A DNA stretch of 51,467 nucleotides from Terribacillus halophilus (GCF_900162685.1 NZ_LT727828.1:471356-522822); one strand, 5' to 3'. Numbered from the stretch's first letter, positions 24,256-33,310 are shown. The notes: generated by a model from the letters alone, not told the origin. Program-made: numbers and translations.

Positions 24256-25005
24256 TTACGAGTTTTGTGCTTTTCTGGCTAATCGGAGTCCTTTAGGTAC
24301 CAAGGCAAACTGCAGCCATTTGAACAAGTAGTCGATTAGGATGGCTAACAGAGTAACAGGGACAGCTCCGGACATCAGGAAGGCATTATCAAATAGACGG
24401 ATACCAGTGAAAATCCATACTCCTAAACCGCCTGCACCAACAAGGTAAGCAAGTGCAGCAGTACCAATATTGATAACTAGTGCTGTTCTTACTCCTGCTA
24501 TAATCGAAGTGAGTGCATTCGGTAATTCTATTTTCCAAAGGATTTGAGAATTCGTCAGTCCCATTCCTTTGGCAGCATCAATCATGTCATCGTCAACAGA
24601 ATCGATACCGGCAATCGTATTTTGGATGATCGGCAGCAAAGAGTAGACGAAAAGAGCAACAATTGCCGCGCTGATTCCAATCCCCAGAAATCCCATAGCA
24701 AGTGCAAGTACAGCTAAACTTGGGACAGTTTGACCAAGGTTTGCTATACCGATAATCAGCCATTCTGACTTACGGAACTTGGGGCGTGTAACGAAAATAC
24801 CAAGTGGTACAGCGAGCAAGACAGCGGCTGCACCGGAAAGTAAGACAATCGTGACATGTTCACCTAGCAATCGAAAGAACGTGTCCGGCTGTTCAACGAT
24901 GGTACTGAACATATCGTTTGTAAAGGCCCATACAAAGAAGGCAACGAGAAGTCCCCAAAAGACGAGCTTAATGATTAGGGCGATGATTTTATTTGTCCGT
25001 TCCAT
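24256..25005 (-). CDS. Osmoprotectant ABC transporter permease
   Basis: 249 residues, about six hydrophobic segments with the BPD permease EAA-like loop (DAAKGMGLTNSQILWKIELP). The ATG at 25005 follows AGGGGGG at eight bases; a TTG at 25023 overlapping the ATPase stop (TTGA) is the alternative but would add polar LRGAGD residues. Compared with the 217-residue partner permease it carries an extra N-terminal helix and a basic C-terminal tail. Confidence 0.87.
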   Translation of the reverse strand: MERTNKIIALIIKLVFWGLLVAFFVWAFTNDMFSTIVEQPDTFFRLLGEHVTIVLLSGAAAVLLAVPLGIFVTRPKFRKSEWLIIGIANLGQTVPSLAVLALAMGFLGIGISAAIVALFVYSLLPIIQNTIAGIDSVDDDMIDAAKGMGLTNSQILWKIELPNALTSIIAGVRTALVINIGTAALAYLVGAGGLGVWIFTGIRLFDNAFLMSGAVPVTLLAILIDYLFKWLQFALVPKGLRLARKAQNS

Positions 25006-25019
25006 ATCTCCAGCCCCCC

Positions 25020-25991
25020 TCAAACGCTCTCCTTGATCTCACGATGAAGGAACTGCTCGATCAAGTCTAAAGTGATGCTGCCTTTATTCGTACCGTTGTT
25101 ATTTTCTACGATTAACTGATCCGCTTCTTGGTTTAACAGCTTAGAGATAGCTACGCGCAAGGAAAGGTTCTCGTTAATGTTTTGAGCTTCGAGAGATTCA
25201 GAGACAGGCTTTAATGTGAGCGCAGTTGCTAAATCTTTCACAGTGTAGAGACTCATACTTTTCAGGACGCGATCTTGCCCAACAAATTCAGCTACAAAGC
25301 TGTTTGCGGGCTTGTTTAACATCTTAGCTGGCTCAGCGAATTGCATCATTTGTCCGCCTTTAAGAAGAGCGATTTTATCTGCCATTTTTACTGCTTCATC
25401 TATATCGTGGCTGACGAAAAGGATCGTCTTCTTAAGTTCTTTCTGAATTTGCAGGAATTCCTCTTGAAGATGTGTACGGATAATTGGATCCAACGCACCA
25501 AACGGCTCATCCATTAGCATTACAGGCGGATCAGCAGCCAAAGCACGGGCAACACCGACACGCTGCTGCTGACCTCCGGAAAGCTCATGCGGGAATCGTT
25601 TACGGTATTGATCAGGATTTAAGCCGACTAATTCCATCAGTGTGTTAAAGCGATCGCGCATTTTCTTTCGGTCCCAGCCAAGCAAGTTCGGGACAATCAT
25701 TGCATTATCCTCAATATTCATATTTGGGAAGAGACCATTTGATTGAATAACATAGCCGATATTTCGGCGCATTTCAATTTTATTAGATTGTTTAACACTT
25801 TTCCCATTTAGCATAATATCGCCATCTGTAATACTTTCCAGTTGGTTTACCATGCGCAGCAAGGTTGTTTTTCCGCAGCCGGATGGACCGAGCATAATTA
25901 CTAATTCGCCATCCTCAACATTAAAGTTCATATTTTCAATGGCTTTTACATTGCCATTATATACTTTGGTTACATCATTAAAATGAATCAT
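25020..25991 (-). CDS. Osmoprotectant ABC transporter ATPase
   Basis: 323 residues, OpuCA-like. Walker A GPSGCGKTT, signature LSGGQQQR, Walker B VMLMDEP and H-loop SHDIDEA are present, followed by a ~90-residue C-terminal region (VKDLATALTLKPVSES onwards) in the place where OpuCA carries CBS domains, here shorter than two full CBS repeats. In OpuCA-type proteins this region couples transport to ionic strength. Fourteen bases separate it from the upstream permease gene. Confidence 0.9.
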   Translation of the reverse strand: MIHFNDVTKVYNGNVKAIENMNFNVEDGELVIMLGPSGCGKTTLLRMVNQLESITDGDIMLNGKSVKQSNKIEMRRNIGYVIQSNGLFPNMNIEDNAMIVPNLLGWDRKKMRDRFNTLMELVGLNPDQYRKRFPHELSGGQQQRVGVARALAADPPVMLMDEPFGALDPIIRTHLQEEFLQIQKELKKTILFVSHDIDEAVKMADKIALLKGGQMMQFAEPAKMLNKPANSFVAEFVGQDRVLKSMSLYTVKDLATALTLKPVSESLEAQNINENLSLRVAISKLLNQEADQLIVENNNGTNKGSITLDLIEQFLHREIKESV

Positions 25992-26004
25992 ATTGTCACC
26001 CTTG

Positions 26005-26658
26005 TCATTTTTTTACACCTTTTGGTGTGAATAGATTTTCGATTAGGCGTAAGAACAAATCGGCAATTAATGCTAAAACAGCCACAGAAAGAGCACCTGC
26101 GAGTATCATCGTCGTATTGTTGCGAAGAATACCTTGATAGATAATCCCGCCCAGTCCGCCTGCTCCAATTAAGGTAGCAATGGCGCCTACACCGATATTA
26201 AGTACAGTCGCTGTGCGTACACCGGCCATAATTAATGGTATTGCATTTGGAAGTTCTACTTTATATAGTCGTTGGAATGTAGTCAGACCAATTCCATTTG
26301 CAGCATCCCGTATGTCAGGATCGACGTTACTGATAGCTGTGTACGTATTCCGAATAATCGGCAGCTGTGAATAGAGTACAAGTGCGATTATTGCAGGTAA
26401 CGTACCAATTCCTTCATTTATAAGAGAAAGAATAGGAATCATGATTCCAAATAGAGCAAGACTTGGGATAGTCATCATGATCGAAGCAATTTGGAGAATA
26501 GTTGAGGCAGCGTATTTATTAACGGAGCAATAAATACCTAATGGGACACCAATTACGATAGCGATAATAATAGCTGAACCGACAAGCTTGATGTGATCCC
26601 AGGTATATCCGAGTACAAACGTAAAATTACTGGTGAAATAGTCAATTAAATCCGAAAT
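26005..26658 (-). CDS. Osmoprotectant ABC transporter permease with probable ATT start codon
   Basis: 217 residues if translation starts at the ATT at 26658. The sequence then reads [I/M]SDLIDYFTSNFTFVLG, aligning with the usual start (MSDLI-) and usual length (217) of OpuCB-type permeases. CAGGAGGTG lies seven bases before it. The only ATG upstream in frame (26766) would add 36 residues that include the promoter and ribosome-site sequence (MIWLLFHVKILPYLG... EKFRRCPP), which is not credible. There is no in-frame ATG, GTG or TTG between. BPD permease loop DAANGIGLTTFQRLYKVELP is present. First gene of the operon. Confidence 0.82.
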   Translation of the reverse strand: MSDLIDYFTSNFTFVLGYTWDHIKLVGSAIIIAIVIGVPLGIYCSVNKYAASTILQIASIMMTIPSLALFGIMIPILSLINEGIGTLPAIIALVLYSQLPIIRNTYTAISNVDPDIRDAANGIGLTTFQRLYKVELPNAIPLIMAGVRTATVLNIGVGAIATLIGAGGLGGIIYQGILRNNTTMILAGALSVAVLALIADLFLRLIENLFTPKGVKK

Positions 26659-26737
26659 GGGTGGGCACCTCCTGAATTTTTCCTGCAAAGGTCCTAGATA
26701 GACTTCTACTTTTTTTGTTATACCCAAATAAGGCAAT

Positions 26738-26766
26738 ATTTTAACATGAAATAATAACCATATCAA
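26738..26766 (-). promoter_or_regulatory. Sigma-A promoter of the osmoprotectant operon
   Basis: On the minus strand TTGATA (26766-26761), a 17-base spacer and TAAAAT (26743-26738), about 80 bases upstream of the first gene. The ~330-base gap 26770-27100 otherwise holds only a 44-codon ORF without a ribosome site and AT-rich sequence that probably contains the promoter of the next gene. Confidence 0.65.
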
Positions 26767-27100
26767 ATGTCAGGATGATTTACTATGCTGAGTATGTTGG
26801 AGTATATAGAAGCATTGGTATCCTTAGACAGAGCTCAATACCTGATATAGAGGGATATCCGACTCGACAAGCTAGTGCAGATAAGCTTCTGAAAGAGAAA
26901 GTAAACTGAAAAATTCACATAATTGCAAAAAAATATTTACTTTAATCTAAAAATGATGGTAGTATATCTAAATACTATTATGCACTTATTAAATATTTAC
27001 TATCCGATATGGAGTCACGCCCATTACAGGAAGAAGAGAGATAGAGAAAGCTTAATAGTCAGAATTAAATAACTATTGAAGTGGAGAGGGAGCGAGAATA

Positions 27101-28120
27101 ATGAAGGAATACGTAATCGAGCGAATGTACAAAGCATCACAAGGAATGGCTAATGCAGTCCTCGTGACCCTCGGTATTGGTTTGTTAATGGAAACCTTTG
27201 GTGAATTTTTAAATTGGCCTACGTTAGTTGCGGTTGGTACTGTGGCAAAGGCATTATTAGCCCCGGCTTTAGGGGCAGGAATTGCTGTCCAGCTAGGCGG
27301 GAATACGTTAGTTATTTTTAGTGCCATGATTAGTGCGACAGTCGGCGGAGCAGCCATGACAGTGGGAGACGATGGATTGTTAACCTCTATGGTATCAGGT
27401 CAGCCGATTAGTGCAGTATTGGCGGCCTTGGTTGCAACGTTTGTAGGGAAACGAGTGGCAGGAAAGACGCCGCTCGATATGATGGCAATACCATTTGCCG
27501 CTGTATTTGTAGGCGGAATAGCCGGAGCAGGTCTTGCTGCAGTTACGACACCATTACTAACTTGGATCAGCGCGCAGATTGCTAATTCCGTTACAGGTTC
27601 GCCGCTGCTTGCATCGATTGTAATTTCATTAGTATTTAGTGTTTTATTGATGACACCAGCATCTTCGGCGGCACTGGCGATTGCTTTACAGCTGGATCCA
27701 GTATCCAGCGCAGCAGCTTTAATTGGCTGCACAGCTCAGTTTGTTGGCTTCACATTTATGAGTATTCGTCAAAATGATATGGGTGGTTTTCTGGCACAGT
27801 TTGTTGTGACGCCAAAAGTCCAATTCCCTAACTTAATCAAGAATCCGGCACTTGTGATTCCGCCATTTGTAGCAGCAGTTGTGTGTGCGCCGATTGCAAC
27901 AGTGCTGTTTAACTTTACTACAAGCTACGAGCTTGCAGGCTTAGGGTTAAATTCATTCATTGCACCACTTAACATTCTTGCAAGCCAAGGAGTGAATGCA
28001 TTCATCATTTATGTGGCAATCGGTGTAGTGCTTCCTTTAATCATTTCACTAGGCCTTTATCATGTCATTAAATCAATCGGCTGGGCAAAAGTCGGCGATT
28101 TGCGAATGGAAATTCAGTAA
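27101..28120 (+). CDS. PTS EIIC-like (PTS_EIIC_2 type) membrane permease, stand-alone
   Basis: 339 residues, about nine hydrophobic segments, rich in Gly and Ala. Features such as GIGLLMETFGEFLNWPTL, SATVGGAAMT, GKTPLDMMAIPFAA and SIRQNDMGGFLAQFVVTPKVQFPN fit the PTS_EIIC_2 family of Bacillaceae and Lactobacillales. No EIIA/EIIB gene is nearby, so it either borrows general components or is not a phosphotransferase. The start ATG follows GTGGAGAGGGAGCG. Its own terminator makes it monocistronic. Substrate unknown. Confidence 0.8.
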   Translation: MKEYVIERMYKASQGMANAVLVTLGIGLLMETFGEFLNWPTLVAVGTVAKALLAPALGAGIAVQLGGNTLVIFSAMISATVGGAAMTVGDDGLLTSMVSGQPISAVLAALVATFVGKRVAGKTPLDMMAIPFAAVFVGGIAGAGLAAVTTPLLTWISAQIANSVTGSPLLASIVISLVFSVLLMTPASSAALAIALQLDPVSSAAALIGCTAQFVGFTFMSIRQNDMGGFLAQFVVTPKVQFPNLIKNPALVIPPFVAAVVCAPIATVLFNFTTSYELAGLGLNSFIAPLNILASQGVNAFIIYVAIGVVLPLIISLGLYHVIKSIGWAKVGDLRMEIQ

Positions 28121-28127
28121 ACGAGAG

Positions 28128-28154
28128 ACGCTGCGATATGTGCAGCGTTTTTTT
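28128..28154 (+). terminator. Intrinsic terminator
   Basis: A 7-bp GC-rich stem (28128-28134 with 28142-28148) and a seven-T run. Confidence 0.8.
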
Positions 28155-28224
28155 ATTCATATCTATATAAAATTTATTGATATACTGAAAGGAGAAACAA
28201 AAAAGAAAGGGACGGATACCTTTC

Positions 28225-29172
28225 ATGAAACAGCTTAATCAGGTACTTACGAAATACATGCCATTTTTGACTCCGACTAGTGTGCTGTTAGGCTTTTTGC
28301 TAGCAGACATCCTGCACCATGGGGAAGCGCTAGTACCTTGGATTTTTGCTTGTATGACATTTGCAGGAAGTTTGTCAGCAAGTTTTAAGAGCTTGCTGCA
28401 CGCTGTTAGAAATCCGGGTCCTATGCTGCTTTCATTAGCCATTCTGCACGTGGTGATGCCTTTAATCGCACTAGGCTTAGGTCATTTGTTCTTTCCGGGA
28501 GATCTTTTCACGATAACGGGACTTGTTCTGCTGACTGCTATACCAACTGGTATTACTGCCTTTGTTTGGGTTGCCATGCAGGAGGGAGATATCGGGCTTA
28601 CTTTATCGACCATTCTGGTAGGTACGCTGCTGTCACCCATTTTAGTTCCCTTCATTCTGCATCTGCTAGTAGGCGGAGAAGTTCAGATGGAAGTACTTCC
28701 GATGATGGAAGGGTTGTTATGGATGATTGTCGTTCCATCACTGGCTGGGATGTTTGTTCACCAACTCTGCAGTAAGGATTTTACCGGTAAACTAAGCGCC
28801 AATTTGGCTCCATTTTCTAAACTAGGTCTAATCTGTGTTGTTTCCATTAATAGCTCTTTAGTAGCTCCGCATTTGAAGGACTTTGACGTATCTATTCTTG
28901 TTAAAGTCGTCCTTGTATTTTGCTTATCTTTTTCCGGTTATCTCCTAAGCTGGCTGCTTGGAAAACTATTCCGCTACGAAAGAAAAGAAATCGTCAGCAT
29001 AACTTTCATCGGAGGGATGCGGAACATCAGTGCTGGAGTCGTGCTTGCAGTCAGTTTCTTTCCTGCTCCCGTCGCTATACCTGTTGTCATCGGGATGCTC
29101 TTTCAGCAAGTTCTTGCTGCTGTGTTCTCCAATCTGCTAAAGAGAATAGAAGTGAGGAAAGCTGCTGCATGA
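28225..29172 (+). CDS. Bile acid:sodium symporter family (BASS/SBF) transporter
   Basis: 315 residues, nine to ten hydrophobic segments. The BASS fold shows in PTGITAFVWVAMQEGDIGLTLSTILVGTLLSPILVP (read in two parts) and in the crossover IGGMRNISAGVVLAVSFFP. Bacterial members take up organic acids such as pantoate or 2-keto acids with sodium; the substrate here is unknown. AAGAAAGGGACGG precedes the ATG. Own terminator. Confidence 0.85.
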   Translation: MKQLNQVLTKYMPFLTPTSVLLGFLLADILHHGEALVPWIFACMTFAGSLSASFKSLLHAVRNPGPMLLSLAILHVVMPLIALGLGHLFFPGDLFTITGLVLLTAIPTGITAFVWVAMQEGDIGLTLSTILVGTLLSPILVPFILHLLVGGEVQMEVLPMMEGLLWMIVVPSLAGMFVHQLCSKDFTGKLSANLAPFSKLGLICVVSINSSLVAPHLKDFDVSILVKVVLVFCLSFSGYLLSWLLGKLFRYERKEIVSITFIGGMRNISAGVVLAVSFFPAPVAIPVVIGMLFQQVLAAVFSNLLKRIEVRKAAA

Positions 29173-29182
29173 AAAGGACAGG

Positions 29183-29208
29183 AGACCGTCATTGGACGGT
29201 CTTTTTTT
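29183..29208 (+). terminator. Intrinsic terminator
   Basis: An 8-bp stem (29183-29190 with 29195-29202), an ATTG loop and a seven-T run, ten bases after the preceding stop. Confidence 0.85.
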
Positions 29209-29284
29209 ATGTGAAAGCTTCACCTAGGTTTAATTTCTATTTATTATGGCAATGGCTCTACATGATAGAGAAAGGAAGATGTAT

Positions 29285-30034
29285 ATGTGGGAAGCGATAT
29301 TGTGGGGGGCAGTGGCTGGTTCGGCTAGTTTGATTGGCGCTGCATTACTTATGCTAGTACCGGTCAAGAAACGGATTATTGGTCTCATTATGGCATTAGG
29401 GACAGGTGCCTTAATCGGCTCAACATCTTTTGAATTATTAGAAGAAGCATATGAGATTAGCGGTGGTATACAAGAAGTGGCAATGGGATTCCTTGGAGGA
29501 GCAATAGTCTTTACTGTTTTGAATGCTGTTATTTCTCGTAATGGCGGTAAACATCGTAAAAGAACCGACCTCCATGAGATACATAAAAATCAGAAGGAAG
29601 GTTCAAGTTCAGGATTGGCTATCTTTGCCGGAACAGTCATGGATGCTATACCAGAATCTGCAATGATTGGCTTAAGCCTAGCAACCGGGGGAGGTGCCAG
29701 TACAGCTTTAATTGTTTCTATATTTATTAGTAACTTCCCAGAAGGGCTGTCTAGTACAGCTGGCCTTCAAAGCAGTGGCTATTCCCGGAAAAAAATCCTC
29801 TTCATGTGGGTTGCAGTTTTGCTTATCTCCGCTCTAAGCGCTTTGGCAGGAGCAGTACTATTGCAGGATACGAGTGCTAGTACGAAGGCTATTCTAAATT
29901 CGTTTGCCGGAGGAGCGATAATTGCGATGGTCGCCTCCACAATGGCCCCAGAAGCATATGAAGAGGGCGGGCCTATTGTAGGCATCGTGACAGCACTTGG
30001 CATGTTCATCGCTTTCACTTTAGCGCATGTTTGA
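29285..30034 (+). CDS. ZIP-family metal transporter
   Basis: 249 residues from the ATG at 29285, eight bases after AAAGGA; ATG codons at 29279 and 29246 are less well spaced. Eight hydrophobic segments with a short charged loop after TM3 (NGGKHRKRTDLHEIHKNQKEG). The two metal-site motifs of ZIP proteins read DAIPES and NFPEGLSS, so the usual first His of each HN-PEG motif is replaced by Asp and Asn. The cargo may therefore differ from that of the ZupT protein at 49228, which has both His residues. Confidence 0.85.
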   Translation: MWEAILWGAVAGSASLIGAALLMLVPVKKRIIGLIMALGTGALIGSTSFELLEEAYEISGGIQEVAMGFLGGAIVFTVLNAVISRNGGKHRKRTDLHEIHKNQKEGSSSGLAIFAGTVMDAIPESAMIGLSLATGGGASTALIVSIFISNFPEGLSSTAGLQSSGYSRKKILFMWVAVLLISALSALAGAVLLQDTSASTKAILNSFAGGAIIAMVASTMAPEAYEEGGPIVGIVTALGMFIAFTLAHV

Positions 30035-30084
30035 ATCGAGGAAGAGCAGGGGATATACAACTAAAAGAGTGGAGGCGATTCAAT

Positions 30085-30195
30085 ATGAAAAACCTTATTC
30101 GAAAAGCGATTAAATACGGTCCTGTAGTCTATCCTATTGTAAAAAAATTTATGAATAAACGAAAACAGAAACAATCCGGCAAGGCGAGCTATTAA
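30085..30195 (+). CDS. Tiny highly basic protein (36 residues)
   Basis: The ATG at 30085 lies behind AGTGGAGGCGATT, a good ribosome site. The peptide MKNLIRKAIKYGPVVYPIVK continues KFMNKRKQKQSGKASY. It has about twelve Lys/Arg residues and no acidic residue, with a short YGPVVYPIV hydrophobic core. A strong terminator begins at its stop codon. The coding signals are better than expected by chance and similar short basic proteins exist in Bacillus (recollection). Function unknown. Confidence 0.6.
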   Translation: MKNLIRKAIKYGPVVYPIVKKFMNKRKQKQSGKASY

Positions 30196-30226
30196 AAAAC
30201 GTGAGAGCGATTGCTCTCACGTTTTT
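30195..30226. terminator. Bidirectional terminator
   Basis: A 14-bp perfect stem (30195-30208 with 30213-30226) with A- and T-tracts, between the tiny gene and the convergent ugpB. Confidence 0.9.
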
Positions 30227-30228
30227 CG

Positions 30229-31557
30229 TTATCTGCTACGGCTGCCTTTTTCAAGTACAGTGTCGACTTCTGCAGCTGCTTTATCCAACGCTTCTTTTGG
30301 ATCGGCACCTTGGTAAAGGCTTTCCATACCAGTTACGATTTGCTGTCGTGCTTCTGGGAAGATGGAGATGAGCGCACCTTGCGTAGCTGGGCTGGATACT
30401 GTGTCATGAAGCTGGTCAACAGTTACTTTCAATTGCGGGTATTTCTCCCATTCTTGCTTTACAATATCTTCTTCATAAGCAGCAGGGTTGATAGCGAAGT
30501 ATCCAGACTCAACATGCCATTTTGCTTGTACTTCAGGTGTAGAAAGATACTTCATGAAATCCCAAGAAGCCTGCTCTTGCTTTTCGTTGATATCTTTCGC
30601 CATCCAAAGCGATGCTCCTCCGATGACAACACCTTGCGGGTCCACACCATCTGGATGCGGCAGATAAGCAACGCCAACTTCAAAATCAGCGTTATCCACA
30701 AGTCCTTTTACACCCGCAGATGAATCGAGCATCATTGTAATCGTTTTGGACTGGAAGGCCGCTCGCATATCATCCCAAGTCTGACCAACGTTGTAGAAAG
30801 TGCCGGCTTCATGCATGTCACTGATCAACTCAAACACTCTTTGACCTTTTTCATCGTTGAACGCAGCTTTGGTTGCTTCCCCGTCACGTCCATTTTCATT
30901 ATCTACGTACATGCCGCCTTGTGTAGCAAGCAATTCTTCGAAGAACCAGCCATAGTTCAGAATAGACAAACCATATTGTGAGGTTTGATCGCCTTCTTTA
31001 ATCGTCAGCTTCTCTGCCGCATCTTTCAGCTCACTGTAAGTACGAGGCGCATTCTCTGGATCCAATCCTGCTTTTTCAAATGCATCTTTATTATAAACAA
31101 GCACCGGAGTAGAGGAGTTGAACGGCATGGAGTACTGCTCGCTGTCTACTTGATAATAGGAAGAAATATTCTCTTCCCATTGAGACGTATCGTAATTTTC
31201 TTCATCAATAAACTTCTGTACAGGCTGTACATTTCCGCTGTCAATCATCTGCTTTGTACCAGCTTCAAAAATCTGCGTTACTGCCGGCGCATCTTCTGTA
31301 CCAGCGACAGTTTTTAATTTTGTCAGTGATTCTTCATACGAACCTTGGTAAACCGGTTTAACTGTATATTTATCCTGTGAGTTATTGTAATTATCCACAA
31401 TATCGTTGACACTTGCTTCTAGTTCTCCACCCATGGCATGCCAGAAGATGATTTCCGTTTTGCCATCCTCTGTTGTCCCGCTTGCAGATTCTGTGCCCGA
31501 ACAAGCTGTTAGAAAAAGTACAAATAAAACAGATAGACCAACTAGTAGTTTTTTCAT
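30229..31557 (-). CDS. ugpB: Glycerol-3-phosphate-type ABC binding lipoprotein
   Basis: 442 residues from the ATG at 31557 (GAGGTTGGATC upstream); the longer frame to 31689 runs into the preceding gene. Signal peptide with lipobox FLTAC, then an extracellular solute-binding family 1 domain beginning EIIFWHAMGGELEASVNDIV and containing AFQSKTITMMLDSSAGV and GVVIGGASLWM. This pattern fits UgpB, which binds sn-glycerol-3-phosphate or glycerophosphocholine. Last gene of ugpC-A-E-B. A diesterase at 35137 supplies the likely substrate. Confidence 0.88.
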   Translation of the reverse strand: MKKLLVGLSVLFVLFLTACSGTESASGTTEDGKTEIIFWHAMGGELEASVNDIVDNYNNSQDKYTVKPVYQGSYEESLTKLKTVAGTEDAPAVTQIFEAGTKQMIDSGNVQPVQKFIDEENYDTSQWEENISSYYQVDSEQYSMPFNSSTPVLVYNKDAFEKAGLDPENAPRTYSELKDAAEKLTIKEGDQTSQYGLSILNYGWFFEELLATQGGMYVDNENGRDGEATKAAFNDEKGQRVFELISDMHEAGTFYNVGQTWDDMRAAFQSKTITMMLDSSAGVKGLVDNADFEVGVAYLPHPDGVDPQGVVIGGASLWMAKDINEKQEQASWDFMKYLSTPEVQAKWHVESGYFAINPAAYEEDIVKQEWEKYPQLKVTVDQLHDTVSSPATQGALISIFPEARQQIVTGMESLYQGADPKEALDKAAAEVDTVLEKGSRSR

Positions 31558-31577
31558 GATCCAACCTCTTTCGTTTT

Positions 31578-32390
31578 TTATTTGAGTGCACCTTGCGTAA
31601 GTCCTTTTTGCAATTTTTTCTGCCCGGCGAATAATAGTATCAAAGTAGGCAGTATGACAATAACAACACCAGCCATTACGACGCCCCAATCAGATGCAAT
31701 CTCCTGTGTTTGCAGTTGTTTAAGCCCAATTTGGACTGTTCGCGCTGATTCTGTGTTGGTGACGAGGAGCGGCCACAAATACATGTTCCAGTTTGTCAAA
31801 AAACTATAAATACCCAAAGTGACTAAGCTTGACCTGCTTATTGGCAGGATAACGGTCCAAAAGAAACGGAACCTGGAAATACCAGCGACTTGAGAAGCTT
31901 CATAAAGCTCCTTAGGTATTGTTTTAAAGTGCTGGCGCAGCAGGAATGTACCAAATGCCAGTGCAAAGAATGGAATGGTTAAGCCGACATAGTTATTTGT
32001 CCATCCGAGACTTTGGATTGTCATGAAGTTCGGAACCATTGTTGCTTCCCAAGGGATCATCATCGTCGAGATGAACAGGAAAAATACAAAATCCCTGCCC
32101 TTGAATTTCATAAAAACGAAAGCAAACGCTGCTAAACTGCTGACGAGCAGCTGGCCGATCATAACGATTGCTGAAGTAGCAAAACTGTTAATCAAATAAG
32201 TGAGCAGCGGAACCTTCTCAAATACCTCCACATAGTTCGTTAATGAAAAGCCGCTAGGCAGCAGCTGCCCATCCAATACTTCCTTGCCATCCATGAAAGA
32301 GATACTGACAGCATAGAAAATTGGAAACATCATAATAGCAGTGCAAATAATCAGTACAGCATACAGGCTGATGCGTTTTGTGCTGGTCAT
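31578..32390 (-). CDS. ugpE: Glycerol-3-phosphate ABC permease
   Basis: 270 residues, six hydrophobic segments, MalG-type. EAA loop: ELYEASQVAGISRFRFFWTVILP. It begins four bases inside the ugpA gene end (ATGA overlap). Characteristic MMIPWEATMVPNFMTI supports UgpE rather than a maltose-type permease. Confidence 0.9.
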   Translation of the reverse strand: MTSTKRISLYAVLIICTAIMMFPIFYAVSISFMDGKEVLDGQLLPSGFSLTNYVEVFEKVPLLTYLINSFATSAIVMIGQLLVSSLAAFAFVFMKFKGRDFVFFLFISTMMIPWEATMVPNFMTIQSLGWTNNYVGLTIPFFALAFGTFLLRQHFKTIPKELYEASQVAGISRFRFFWTVILPISRSSLVTLGIYSFLTNWNMYLWPLLVTNTESARTVQIGLKQLQTQEIASDWGVVMAGVVIVILPTLILLFAGQKKLQKGLTQGALK

Positions 32391-33310
32391 CGATAGTGCA
32401 CCTTCTTTTCGCCTAACTTGAACTGAAGCACTGTTAGCACTAGAACACAGAAGAACAGGATAACAGCCTGTGCGCTCGCAGATCCGACATCATTATTGAT
32501 GAAGGCATCCTTATAGATGGAATAGACAATCACGTTCGTTGATTCCACAGGTCCGCCTTTCGTTAGGATGTCAATTTGACCGAACGTCTGAAAAGCATTA
32601 ATGAATGAAACGGTTATAATAAAGAATAGAGTTGGTGACAACATGGGCAGCGTTATGCGGCGCAGCTGATAAAAATAACTAACTCCTGCGACTCTTGCAT
32701 TCTCATAAAGATGAGGATCAATATTTTGCAGACCGCCCAATAGGATTAGATAGGCGAAGCCAGTGCTCATCCAAATGGTGGAAAGAGAGACTGCCAGTAA
32801 AGCGTAATCTGGGTTTTGCAGCCATTGGATAACTGGTAAGCCAAGCCACTCAGCAATCTTACTGAACACCCCGATAGAAGGATTGTACATGAACATCCAA
32901 ATAACACTGGATGCTGCAACACTCATTCCCATTGTCGAAGAAAAGAAAGTCCGGAAAATTCCGATTCCCATAATCTTCTCGCTGGTCAGCAACGCTAAGA
33001 AAAGGGCCAATATGATGGTTGCTGGAACTGTGAATAATACAAACAGTACGGTAGCTTTGATGCTGCTTTGAAAACTATCAGAACGAAGAATATAGTGATA
33101 ATTTTCGAGACCGGCAAATTCAAATGGACCAATCTGATCTGCTAGAAAAAAGCTTAAATATATGGTACGAAACATCGGATAAAAAACGAAAACGCTGAAC
33201 AATATGATGGAAGGCAGCAAATAGAGCCAGCCTTCAAGAAATGCAAATCGACTCTTACGTGGCTGCTGTTCCTCTGTTTGAACAGGCTGCAGTTCACGAG
33301 CGGCATTCAT
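32387..33310 (-). CDS. ugpA: Glycerol-3-phosphate ABC permease
   Basis: 307 residues, MalF-type permease with a cytoplasmic N-terminal tail (to ~25), six hydrophobic segments and the EAA-like loop ENARVAGVSYFYQLRRITLP. Contains the UgpA-like NAFQTFGQIDILTKGGP segment. Overlaps ugpC by four bases. Confidence 0.9.
   Translation of the reverse strand: MNAARELQPVQTEEQQPRKSRFAFLEGWLYLLPSIILFSVFVFYPMFRTIYLSFFLADQIGPFEFAGLENYHYILRSDSFQSSIKATVLFVLFTVPATIILALFLALLTSEKIMGIGIFRTFFSSTMGMSVAASSVIWMFMYNPSIGVFSKIAEWLGLPVIQWLQNPDYALLAVSLSTIWMSTGFAYLILLGGLQNIDPHLYENARVAGVSYFYQLRRITLPMLSPTLFFIITVSFINAFQTFGQIDILTKGGPVESTNVIVYSIYKDAFINNDVGSASAQAVILFFCVLVLTVLQFKLGEKKVHYR

Noticed and set aside
26659-26766. 36-residue extension of the osmoprotectant permease from the ATG at 26766
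   Set aside because: The extension is a translation of the promoter and ribosome-site region and overlaps the -35; family length fits the ATT start.
26775-26909. 44-codon plus-strand ORF (MIYYAEYVGVYRSIG...) in the gap before the PTS-like gene
   Set aside because: No ribosome site, sits next to the opposite-strand promoter, and no family is recognised; it could be a gene fragment but cannot be supported.
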